Of a stretch of DNA of 27,597 nt, positions 1 to 6,350 are shown one piece after another. The notes beneath the pieces were generated by a model, which saw nothing but the letters and a program-made list of their open reading frames with translations, searched no databases and was not told where the DNA came from. Within the stretch, counting starts at the first letter, position 1. Each line of letters begins with the position of its first letter. This DNA comes from Eubacteriales bacterium. Lineage in GTDB: Bacteria; Bacillota_A; Clostridia; Christensenellales; Aristaeellaceae. The translations under genes were made by a program, and so were the position numbers. The DNA lies in contig JAUMYC010000006.1 of assembly GCA_030528845.1 (NCBI GenBank), positions 1-27,597 on the forward strand, in the 5' to 3' direction.

Positions 1-46
1 ACTTTTCCTTGCCCATTGCGATCAGCTCGCGCAGCCTCGCCGCCAT
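1..46 (-). CDS. rpoD: RNA polymerase sigma factor RpoD (SigA), N-terminal fragment
   Basis: Only the first 15 codons lie in the window. They read MAARLRELIAMGKEK, which resembles the region 1.1 start of clostridial primary sigma factors (a pattern like LKELIELGKKKG). The frame is closed by an in-frame TAA just upstream of the ATG at 46, so this ATG is the natural start, although no strong Shine-Dalgarno site precedes it. It begins 29 bp downstream of the dnaG stop on the same strand, which matches the dnaG-rpoD macromolecular-synthesis order in Firmicutes. The identity rests on that gene order plus a short N-terminal match, so it is probable rather than certain. Confidence 0.6.
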   Translation of the reverse strand, partial: MAARLRELIAMGKEK

Positions 47-75
47 TTTTTACATTGCTTTATTGCTGGCCATGT

Positions 76-1824
76 TTATAGCCAATACTTTCCGATCCTG
101 TCAAGGCGCGCCCGTTCGGTTTCGATCGAAACCAGCTGCTCCCGAAGCGCAGCGCGCCTTTCCTCGGTGGCATTGGTATATTCCTGAATAAGAGTGTCGT
201 ACACTGTTTCGAGTTTGTCTTTTCGCATCTTTTCGAGACATTCCTGCGCAAACTGCAGCGCCTTTTCGCCGTCCTCCGGCAGCATCTGCTCGTGCAGGGC
301 GCTCACGGCGTCGGCGAGCGCTTCCCCCTCCAGAGAGAGTCTGTCCGGGATGGAGGAGGGCGAAACGCCTTCCAGAAGAAGTTTCGCCATATCCCGCGCA
401 AGTCCTTCTGAAAAATCCTCTGTTTTTACAGTTTCCCGGGGGATCAGGCCCTTTGCGAGCAAGGTCAGGAGCATGCGCTCGTATTTTTCCAGTCCCCGGG
501 CTTCTTTTTTTACGATGCGCCGCGCGGGCTTTGCCTGCTCTGCATCGCTGGCGACTACGCCCATCTGCTCGAGCAGCACGCCGCGCGTGAAGCCCGTCTG
601 TATCTCCAGACGTTTCAGATAGCCTTCCCGTTCCACGGGGTTTTTTACCCGGCGCAGGATCTGGCAGCAGCGGATGGCATAGGAAACGCGCGCCTCTTCC
701 GCGGAAAGGTCGAGGTCGTCTGCAGCGCGCGCCATGCGGTATTCCGGCGCGGACATGGGCTTGAGCTGTTCAAAGCCCTGCGCGCCGTGTTCGCGGATGA
801 AATCGTCCGGATCCATCCCTGCGGGGTAATCCACCACCTTGGCGGGGATATCCATCTGCTCGAAGATGTCCAGCGCGCGCAGGGCGGCCTTTCGGCCTGC
901 GCTGTCGCCGTCGTAGGAGATCCACACCTCCGGCGCGAGCCGCTTGATCAGCCGGGCCTGCTCTTCCGTCAGCGCGGTGCCCAGAGTGGCCACGACGCCC
1001 TCGAGCCCGGCGCAGCGCAGCGCGATCACGTCCATGTAGCCCTCGGCGAGGATGATCCTCTTCAGGCCGCGCTCCTTGCGCACATAGTTCATGGCGTAGA
1101 GGTTGCGCCGCTTGTTGAACACCGGGGTGTCGCCCGTGTTGAGGTATTTGGGCTCGCCGCTGCCCAGAATGCGCCCGCCGAAGCCCAGCACATAGCCCTG
1201 CCCATCGATGATGGGGAAGATGGCCCTGTCGCGGAACATATCGTAGAGACGGCCGTCCCGGCTCGTGGCGATGCCGGCCTTGAGCAGTATGGCGTCGCTG
1301 TAGCCCTTCTCGCGCAGGTGTTTTAGGCAGGAGTCGCGCCCGCCCGCCGTGGAGCCCAGCCCGAAATGGCGGATCTGCTTGTCCGTCAGCCCGCGCTTGT
1401 GCAGATAGGAGAGCGCCTGCGCGCCCTCGCTCTGCCAGAGAGAGGCGTGATAAAACCGCGCGGCCTCGCGGTTGGCCTCGCGGATGAGCTCCTTTTCCTC
1501 GCGCGAAACGCCCTCGCGCGGGCCGCCCGTGTCCACAGGCAGGGCGAAGTTCACCCGCTCGGCCAATTCCTTGACCGCGTCGGGAAACTCCAGCCGATCC
1601 ATCTCCATTACGAAGTGGATCACGTTGCCGCCCTTGTGGCAGCCAAAGCAGTAATAGAGCTGCGCGGCGGAATCCACGCTGAAGGAGGGCGTCTTTTCGT
1701 TGTGAAAGGGGCAGCAGCCCCAGAAACGCCTTCCCTTTTGCTTGAGCGGCACATATCCGCTCACGACGTCGACGATATCGACGCGCGAACGCAGCTCGTC
1801 GAGCCAGGCGTCCGTAAAGCGCAT
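76..1824 (-). CDS. dnaG: DNA primase DnaG
   Basis: This is the replicative primase (582 aa), which makes RNA primers for lagging-strand synthesis with the DnaB/DnaC-type helicase. Domains in order: an N-terminal CHC2 zinc-binding domain with C38-x2-H41 and C59-x2-C62; the catalytic core; a TOPRIM domain with EGYMD at 260-264 and the acidic DGD at 304-306; and a C-terminal helicase-interacting region. The length is close to the roughly 600 aa usual in Firmicutes. I place the start at 1824 because ATG there follows AAGGAG with good spacing and gives the canonical N-terminus (MRFTDAWLDELRSRVDIVDV). An upstream in-frame ATG at 1938 would lie ahead of the promoter described below. The gene precedes a probable rpoD, so both are likely co-transcribed. 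Confidence 0.97.
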   Translation of the reverse strand: MRFTDAWLDELRSRVDIVDVVSGYVPLKQKGRRFWGCCPFHNEKTPSFSVDSAAQLYYCFGCHKGGNVIHFVMEMDRLEFPDAVKELAERVNFALPVDTGGPREGVSREEKELIREANREAARFYHASLWQSEGAQALSYLHKRGLTDKQIRHFGLGSTAGGRDSCLKHLREKGYSDAILLKAGIATSRDGRLYDMFRDRAIFPIIDGQGYVLGFGGRILGSGEPKYLNTGDTPVFNKRRNLYAMNYVRKERGLKRIILAEGYMDVIALRCAGLEGVVATLGTALTEEQARLIKRLAPEVWISYDGDSAGRKAALRALDIFEQMDIPAKVVDYPAGMDPDDFIREHGAQGFEQLKPMSAPEYRMARAADDLDLSAEEARVSYAIRCCQILRRVKNPVEREGYLKRLEIQTGFTRGVLLEQMGVVASDAEQAKPARRIVKKEARGLEKYERMLLTLLAKGLIPRETVKTEDFSEGLARDMAKLLLEGVSPSSIPDRLSLEGEALADAVSALHEQMLPEDGEKALQFAQECLEKMRKDKLETVYDTLIQEYTNATEERRAALREQLVSIETERARLDRIGKYWL

Positions 1825-1908
1825 TGCCACCGCTCCTTTTCCGTAAAAGATGCCGCGCTTCTTTGCCGCAGACGGACGCCGCGGTAATAAAAGCGCGATT
1901 TTTGATAT

Positions 1909-1935
1909 ATTCGACAGCCTGCGCCGTTTTCCTAT
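1909..1935 (-). promoter_or_regulatory. Sigma-H-type promoter for dnaG-rpoD
   Basis: On the minus strand, ATAGGAAAA (1927-1935) and GTCGAAT (1909-1915) are separated by 11 nt. This matches the Bacillus sigma-H consensus RnAGGAwWW-N11/12-RnnGAAT at every defined position. Transcription would start near 1902, about 78 nt upstream of the dnaG ATG. In B. subtilis the dnaG-sigA operon is known to have a sigma-H promoter, which supports the assignment. I found no convincing sigma-A promoter in the same gap, although it is AT-rich enough to hide one. Confidence 0.7.
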
Positions 1936-2007
1936 CAAATATAAACGTTATTTTCCCGCAAATTCCGCCCTCGTTTCGTTACAATTTTCGCCTTTTCCGC
2001 GCGGGAT

Positions 2008-2044
2008 AAAAAAAGCCGGCGCTCCGTTTGGGAGCGCCGGCTTT
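2008..2044 (-). terminator. Rho-independent terminator of spoIVA
   Basis: An 11-bp perfect GC-rich stem (2015-2025 with 2031-2041), extended by three A-T pairs, has a 5-nt loop. On the minus strand a run of seven T follows. It lies 12 bp after the spoIVA stop codon and separates spoIVA from dnaG. Confidence 0.93.
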
Positions 2045-2055
2045 GCGAAGGGAGC

Positions 2056-3534
2056 TCAGAGCAGGATGCAGATCATGCCGCCCGTGCCCTCGTTGATGAT
2101 CTTCTCGAGCGCCTCGCGCATTTTCGCCTGCGTGCTGTCCGGCATGCGGCCGAGCTTGCCGCTGAGCCCCTCGCGTACCAGCTCCGAGAGCGGCTTGCCG
2201 AAGATGTCCGTCTGCCAGAGCTGCGCGGGGTCGGTCTCAAATTCGCTCAGCAGGAATTTGACCAGCTCCTCGCCCTGCTGCTCGGAGCCCACCAGCGGGT
2301 TCACCTCTGTCTGGATATCTACGCGCATCAGGTGCAGAGAGGGCGCGGTCGCGTTGAGCTTGACGCCGAAGCGGCTGCCCTGTTTGGAGATCTGCGGCTC
2401 CTGCAGGCGCATTTCGTCCATGGAGGGCGGCACCATGCCGTAGCCCGTCTTGCGCGCGCTGGCCAGCGCCTCGGCCACGCGGTCGTATTCGCGCTTGGCA
2501 AAGGCCAGCTCCGTCATCAGCGCAAAGAGCCGCTCCTCGCTGTCGATCTCCTGCCCACAGGACTGGCCGAGCGTCTCGTAGAAAAGGCCGTCGCGCAGGC
2601 GCAGCTCGTAATCGAGCGTGCCGTCGTTGAGCTGCGAGGAGCGCAGCTGCGCCTCCGAGGCCCCTTCGAGCTGCGCCATCGCCGCGCTCATGGCCGGGGC
2701 GTCCTTCATTTTGCGCAGCTGCTTTGCCGCCCCGGTGATGGAATCGAGGATGCCGCTGTAGAGCGGATGCCCCTGCGGCAGCGCGCCCAGCCAGCTCGGC
2801 AGCCGCACGACGGCCTCGCGGATGGGGAATTCCATCAGAACGCCCGCGAGGATATGGCGCAGATCCTCCTCGGTCATCTCCGGCGCGCGCACCGGCACCA
2901 CGGGCACGCCGTAGAGATCCTGCAGGGAAGAGGAGAGCGCCTGCACGGCGGCGGAGTTCGGCTCTGCGCTGTTGAGCACCACGGAAAAAGGCTTAGCAAG
3001 GGCCTTGAGCTCGCGCACCACGCGTGCCTCCGCCTCTTCGTAGGCGGCGCGGGGAAGCGAAGAAAAGCTGCCGTCTGTGGTCACGACCAGCCCGATGGTG
3101 GAATGCTCGTCGATCACCTTGCGCGTGCCGATTTCCGCGGCCTGCTCAAAGGGGATGTCGTGCTCAAACCACGGCGTACGCACCATGCGGCTCTCGCCGT
3201 TTTCCTCCAGCCCCAGCGCGCCGTCGATGAGATAGCCCGCGCAGTCGGCCAGACGGATGCGCGCCACTGTGTTTTCCGCCAGCGGCAGCTCCACGGCCTC
3301 GTCCGGCACAAAGCGCGGCTGCGTGGTCATGATGGTCTTGCCCGCGCCGCTCAGGGGCATCTCGTCGCGCAGGCGCTCGCGCTTTGTCTCCTGCGCGATC
3401 TCCGGCAGCACGGCCAGCTCCATAAAGCGCTTGATGAAGGCCGATTTGCCCGTGCGCACCGGCCCGACCACGCCGATATAGATATCGCCGTCGGTCCTGC
3501 CGGCGATATCGCGATAGATCGAATTTCTGTCCAA
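2056..3534 (-). CDS. spoIVA: Stage IV sporulation protein A (spore coat basement-layer ATPase)
   Basis: SpoIVA is the ATPase that polymerises on the outer forespore membrane and anchors the spore coat. The product is 492 aa, the same length as B. subtilis SpoIVA. The N-terminus (MDRNSIYRDIAGRTDGDIYI) and the P-loop GPVRTGKS (residues 24-31) are typical. The C-terminus ends GGMICILL, which matches the family's hydrophobic membrane-targeting tail. The start is TTG at 3534 behind AGGAGG with about 8 nt spacing. The gene is monocistronic, with its own terminator at 2008-2044. I looked for a sigma-E promoter in the G+C-rich upstream region and could not identify one with confidence. The gene is direct evidence that the organism belongs to an endospore-forming lineage. 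Confidence 0.98.
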   Translation of the reverse strand: MDRNSIYRDIAGRTDGDIYIGVVGPVRTGKSAFIKRFMELAVLPEIAQETKRERLRDEMPLSGAGKTIMTTQPRFVPDEAVELPLAENTVARIRLADCAGYLIDGALGLEENGESRMVRTPWFEHDIPFEQAAEIGTRKVIDEHSTIGLVVTTDGSFSSLPRAAYEEAEARVVRELKALAKPFSVVLNSAEPNSAAVQALSSSLQDLYGVPVVPVRAPEMTEEDLRHILAGVLMEFPIREAVVRLPSWLGALPQGHPLYSGILDSITGAAKQLRKMKDAPAMSAAMAQLEGASEAQLRSSQLNDGTLDYELRLRDGLFYETLGQSCGQEIDSEERLFALMTELAFAKREYDRVAEALASARKTGYGMVPPSMDEMRLQEPQISKQGSRFGVKLNATAPSLHLMRVDIQTEVNPLVGSEQQGEELVKFLLSEFETDPAQLWQTDIFGKPLSELVREGLSGKLGRMPDSTQAKMREALEKIINEGTGGMICILL

Positions 3535-3652
3535 ATAAGTTCCCTCCTGTCCGGCGCCAAACGGCGGTTTGCGGAATGCGGCAGCGCGTTCGGCCGCGCT
3601 TTGCCCGCCCGTTGAGCCTATGCGCCCGCGCAGCCGCGCATGCCCGCGGGCA

Positions 3653-3681
3653 TTGCCAGAAAAAGCGCAGTCGGGTATAAT
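3653..3681 (+). promoter_or_regulatory. Sigma-A promoter for the 3705-6115 gene group
   Basis: TTGCCA (3653-3658), a 17-bp spacer and a perfect TATAAT (3676-3681) lie 24 bp upstream of the ATG at 3705, with AAGGAGG between. The promoter diverges from spoIVA. Confidence 0.85.
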
Positions 3682-3704
3682 ACAGAAGAAGGAGGCGATG
3701 CGGA

Positions 3705-4235
3705 ATGAAAAAGATCGGCTGTCTTGCGCTCGTTCTACTGCTTGTCCTGCTGCTCATGGCTGCCGCTTATTTTGTCGGGCATATCGCGGGATTTGACAGC
3801 GCCATGCCGAAGTCGGATGCAGAGCGCTTTGCTTCCGCGTTCGAATTCGTGACCGGAATGCAGATCGACGTGTCGGACGGGAGCGATTCGAAATGTCTCG
3901 TCTATACCGATACGCACGGAGGCTTCCTCGGCGACGGCTGTACCGTCGGCATCGTGCAGTTTGGCTATTGGGATGCGAAAGAGTTCGAAGAGCGGATCCA
4001 AGGCGATCCGCAATGGGAAGAGCGCAGCGTGAATGGCCGGGGCATATGCCATTTCCTTGATCTGGAAATGGGCACTGCAAACGGGCTGTTTGGTCTGGAA
4101 AGCAGCGAAGTTGAGCAATATGACTACTTATGGTTGCATATGGAGAACTGGCTGACGGACCATTGGCACAATTATAAAGTATGTCTCTATGACAGCGAGA
4201 CCGGGACGCTTGCCATGTATGTATTGGATTACTAA
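3705..4235 (+). CDS. Membrane-anchored protein of unknown function
   Basis: I do not recognise this 176-aa protein. It starts with a short basic segment (MKK) and a very hydrophobic stretch at about residues 6-26 that reads as an uncleaved signal anchor. There is no clear lipobox; the only early Cys (C6) is inside the hydrophobic segment. The remaining 150 or so residues are acidic and aromatic-rich and would face outside, ending in YVLDY. The start is supported by AAGGAGG about 9 nt upstream and the promoter at 3653-3681. It is the first gene of a group, with the thioesterase gene 19 bp downstream. Its function is unknown; the coding call is strong because promoter, ribosome site and signal anchor agree. 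Confidence 0.8.
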   Translation: MKKIGCLALVLLLVLLLMAAAYFVGHIAGFDSAMPKSDAERFASAFEFVTGMQIDVSDGSDSKCLVYTDTHGGFLGDGCTVGIVQFGYWDAKEFEERIQGDPQWEERSVNGRGICHFLDLEMGTANGLFGLESSEVEQYDYLWLHMENWLTDHWHNYKVCLYDSETGTLAMYVLDY

Positions 4236-4254
4236 GCGAAAGGGAGATAGGAAT

Positions 4255-4644
4255 ATGGAGATCGGGATCATCGGAAAGCAGGAGATCATCGTAACGGAAG
4301 AAAAGACCGCCAAGGCCATGGGCAGCGGCGAGCTGAACGTGTTCGCCACCCCGGCCATGATCGCGCTGATGGAAAACACCGCCTACACGAGCGTGGCGGA
4401 TCAGCTCGAAAGCGGCCAGGGCACCGTGGGCACGCTCATGAACGTGAAGCATCTGGCGGCGACCCCCGTGGGCATGAAGGTGACCTGCCAGACCAAGCTG
4501 ATCGAGATCGACCGCCGCCGTCTGGTGTTCGAGGTCTCGGCCAGCGACGAGGCCGGGCTCATCGGCGAGGGCATCCACGAGCGCTTTATCGTGGACAACG
4601 CCAAGTTCCAGAGCCGCGCGGACGCAAAGAGGGAGGCAAAATGA
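4255..4644 (+). CDS. Hotdog-fold acyl-CoA thioesterase, FlK (fluoroacetyl-CoA thioesterase) family
   Basis: This 129-aa single-domain hotdog protein contains the segment NVFATPAMIALMENTA followed by NVKHLAATPVG. Candidate catalytic residues are T32, E40 and H66. Their relative spacing (8 and 34 residues from the Thr) equals that of Thr42, Glu50 and His76 in Streptomyces FlK, the fluoroacetyl-CoA thioesterase. The family hydrolyses small acyl-CoA esters in the cytoplasm; the true substrate here is unknown, and fluoroacetyl-CoA is unlikely outside producers. The start is ATG 4255 after AGGGAGATAGG. Its stop overlaps the next gene's ATG (ATGA), so translation is probably coupled to the nitroreductase. 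Confidence 0.87.
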   Translation: MEIGIIGKQEIIVTEEKTAKAMGSGELNVFATPAMIALMENTAYTSVADQLESGQGTVGTLMNVKHLAATPVGMKVTCQTKLIEIDRRRLVFEVSASDEAGLIGEGIHERFIVDNAKFQSRADAKREAK

Positions 4645-5165
4645 ACATGAACGCCGGATTTCTCGAACTTGCCGGGGCGCGCTATTCCGTGCGGAAATTC
4701 GACCCGAGGCCCGTGGAGCAGGAAAAGCTCGAAAATGTGCTGCAGGCGGGCAGGATCGCGCCGACCGCCTGCAACAACCAGCCGCAGAAGGTCTATGTCA
4801 TCCGCAGCGAGGAGGGGCTCGCGCGCCTGCGCCGCTGCACCACCTGCCATTTTTCCGCGCCGGTCGTGCTGCTGGTGTGCTATGACGAGCGCCTGAGCTG
4901 GAAGCGCAGCTTCGACGGGCAGGACAGCGGCTTTGTGGACGCGAGCATCGTGACCACGCAGATGATGCTGCAGGCGGCGGAGCTCGGCCTCGGCTCGACA
5001 TGGGTCATGTACTTCGATCCGGCCAGGACGCGCGAAGAATTCGCCCTGCCGGAGCATATCGTGCCCGCGGCCATGCTGCCCATGGGCTATCCCGCGCAGG
5101 ACGCAGCCCCCGCGCCGATGCATTCCTCCTTCCGCCCGGCGCAGGAGACGATCGAATATATCTGA
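4641..5165 (+). CDS. Nitroreductase family FMN-dependent oxidoreductase
   Basis: This 174-aa protein has the nitroreductase FMN-binding start RYSVRKF (residues 14-20), the APTACNNQP segment near 40-48 that packs on the flavin, and a C-terminal PMGYP motif. The family uses NAD(P)H to reduce nitroaromatics, quinones or related electrophiles; the substrate cannot be read from sequence. The length fits the shorter clostridial members. The ATG at 4641 overlaps the thioesterase stop and follows GAGGGAGG. Together with the upstream hotdog protein it suggests handling of a reactive or unwanted metabolite, but this is only contextual. Confidence 0.9.
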   Translation: MNMNAGFLELAGARYSVRKFDPRPVEQEKLENVLQAGRIAPTACNNQPQKVYVIRSEEGLARLRRCTTCHFSAPVVLLVCYDERLSWKRSFDGQDSGFVDASIVTTQMMLQAAELGLGSTWVMYFDPARTREEFALPEHIVPAAMLPMGYPAQDAAPAPMHSSFRPAQETIEYI

Positions 5166-5171
5166 AAAAGA

Positions 5172-5203
5172 CGCGCTCCTTTCCCTCCGGGGAGAGGGGC
5201 GCG
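5172..5203. other. Stable intergenic hairpin between nitroreductase and serine hydrolase genes
   Basis: A 14-bp stem with two G-T pairs closes a TCCG tetraloop. On the plus strand it is not followed by a T-run, so it is not a standard terminator for the upstream genes. It may protect or process mRNA or reduce read-through. A CTTTTTC follows it on the minus strand, but there is no minus-strand gene for it to end. Confidence 0.55.
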
Positions 5204-5245
5204 CGCAGCACAGAGAAAAAACGAGAAAGGAGAGAGCTTCCAAAA

Positions 5246-6115
5246 ATGAACATGAAACGGCTGATCGAAAAAACGGAGCCCTACGGCATTCTCGGCGAGA
5301 AGATCTCGCAGAACGGCGCGCTGGTGGGCGAGCACCTCTGGGAGGAGGACTGCCGCCGCAACGTCTACTCCGCCAGCAAATCCTTCACCTCCTGTGCGGT
5401 GGGCATCGCACAGGAAGAAGGCCTGCTCTCCATCGACGAAAAGCTCACGGACGCCTTTGCGGGCGAGCTGCCGGAGGAGATCGGCGAAAACCTTGCAAAG
5501 GCCACGGTGCGCGATCTGCTCACGATGTGCCTCGGGCAGGCCGAAGGCTATCTCATGGGCGGGCAGAGGCCGCAGATGAAGCGCAAGGACTGGGTGCGTG
5601 CGAGTCTGGAGCAGCCCTTTGTCTATGCGCCGGACACGCATTTTGTCTATAACAACGTCGGCCCCTATCTGGCGGGCGTGCTCGTGCAGCGGCGCGCGGG
5701 CTGCGATCTGGTCGAATATCTCCTGCCGAGGCTGTTCGAGCCGCTGGGCATCCTGCGCCCCACATGGGAGACCGACCCGCAGGGCATGACCTTCGGCGCG
5801 GGCGGACTGATGCTCACTCTGGACGAGCTGCACCGCTTCGGCCTGCTCTATCTGCAAAACGGCAATTGGGAAGGCAAACAGCTCGTGCCGGCGCAGTGGG
5901 TGGCCGAGAGCACGCGCAAGCAGGTGGAAAACGGCTCCTTCGGCTATGGCTATCTCTTCTGGGCGGGGGAGAGGAACAGCTTCCGCGCCGACGGAAAGTA
6001 TCATCAATATTCCATCCTTCTTCGCGAGAAGAACACCGTGGTCTCCTGCTTTGCCGAATGCCGCAGGGACGGCTTGCGGCAGACGCTCATCGAGGAGGCG
6101 TGGGCGCTTTTGTAA
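5246..6115 (+). CDS. Serine hydrolase, beta-lactamase/class C-like (COG1680 type), short form
   Basis: This 289-aa protein is of the penicillin-binding, serine beta-lactamase-like superfamily. The nucleophile motif SxxK is S42-A-S-K45, and the second motif is Y135-N-N137. There is no signal peptide, so it is probably cytoplasmic and more likely an esterase or peptidase than a secreted beta-lactamase. I chose ATG 5246 because AAAGGAGAG lies upstream and the protein then begins at the usual distance before SxxK. Compared with the paralogue at 12747-14183 it lacks roughly 25 N-terminal residues before SxxK and about 160 C-terminal residues. It follows the nitroreductase after 80 bp and ends at the terminator at 6129-6163. 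Confidence 0.88.
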   Translation: MNMKRLIEKTEPYGILGEKISQNGALVGEHLWEEDCRRNVYSASKSFTSCAVGIAQEEGLLSIDEKLTDAFAGELPEEIGENLAKATVRDLLTMCLGQAEGYLMGGQRPQMKRKDWVRASLEQPFVYAPDTHFVYNNVGPYLAGVLVQRRAGCDLVEYLLPRLFEPLGILRPTWETDPQGMTFGAGGLMLTLDELHRFGLLYLQNGNWEGKQLVPAQWVAESTRKQVENGSFGYGYLFWAGERNSFRADGKYHQYSILLREKNTVVSCFAECRRDGLRQTLIEEAWALL

Positions 6116-6128
6116 AGAGGGCATACGC

Positions 6129-6163
6129 GGGGCGCGCTCAACCGGGCGCGCCCCTTGTCTTTT
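6129..6163 (+). terminator. Rho-independent terminator after the serine hydrolase
   Basis: A perfect 9-bp stem (GGGGCGCGC 6129-6137, GCGCGCCCC 6146-6154) with an 8-nt loop is followed by TTGTCTTTT. Its tail overlaps the -35 box of the next promoter. Confidence 0.85.
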
Positions 6164-6183
6164 GCCCGCGCTTTTGCTATACT
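6155..6183 (+). promoter_or_regulatory. Sigma-A promoter for the ABC exporter leader
   Basis: TTGTCT (6155-6160), a 17-bp spacer and TATACT (6178-6183). Transcription would start near 6190, giving about 160 nt of untranslated leader before the ATG at 6351. The -35 box is formed by the T-tract of the preceding terminator. Confidence 0.65.
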
Positions 6184-6189
6184 GTGGCT

Positions 6190-6295
6190 TGTGTAGGGTA
6201 GAGATGCATATTCCGAATAGGAATACACAGACGGATCGCGCCCGTAGCCGGTGACTGAGGGCACGCCAACTGCATAAGACCGGGGGCTTTTTTTG
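6190..6295 (+). promoter_or_regulatory. Structured leader RNA with attenuator; candidate riboswitch
   Basis: About 105 nt of leader precedes the exporter gene. Visible helices: ATGCA (6204-6208) can pair with TGCAT (6271-6275), enclosing a 6-bp hairpin TATTCC/GGAATA (6209-6225), ACGG/CCGT (6231-6245) and GTG/CAC (6251-6264). The 3' end forms an alternative terminator (6240-6294) that consumes strands of the ACGG/CCGT and GTG/CAC helices, the usual logic of a ligand-controlled transcription switch. The class is not established. The leader GTGTAGGGTA, the ACAGACGGAT segment and the downstream multidrug-type exporter made me think of the clostridial guanidine-IV (mepA) class, but I cannot verify that from memory. 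Confidence 0.55.
6240..6294 (+). terminator. Leader (attenuator) terminator upstream of the ABC exporter
   Basis: GCCC (6240-6243) plus CCGGT (6248-6252) pairs with ACCGGGGGC (6279-6287), leaving a 4-nt bulge, and seven T follow (6288-6294). It lies before the exporter's ribosome site, so it would abort transcription unless an alternative fold wins. Confidence 0.7.
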
Positions 6296-6350
6296 TATGA
6301 AAAGCCGCGCTCCGGTTTATTTCTGTTGTATTCAATTTTGGAGGATCTGT

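Noticed and set aside
1825..1938. Upstream in-frame ATG at 1938 as the dnaG start
   Set aside because: The extra 38 residues do not look like primase, and that ATG lies upstream of the transcription start expected from the sigma-H promoter. ATG 1824 has a clear AAGGAG.
3535..3652. A sigma-E promoter for spoIVA
   Set aside because: Expected from biology, but I could not find -35 and -10 boxes with acceptable match and spacing in this G+C-rich stretch, so it is not annotated.
6297..6350. In-frame ATG at 6297 as the ABC exporter start
   Set aside because: It follows the attenuator T-run immediately and has no ribosome site; ATG 6351 has GGAGG at good spacing.
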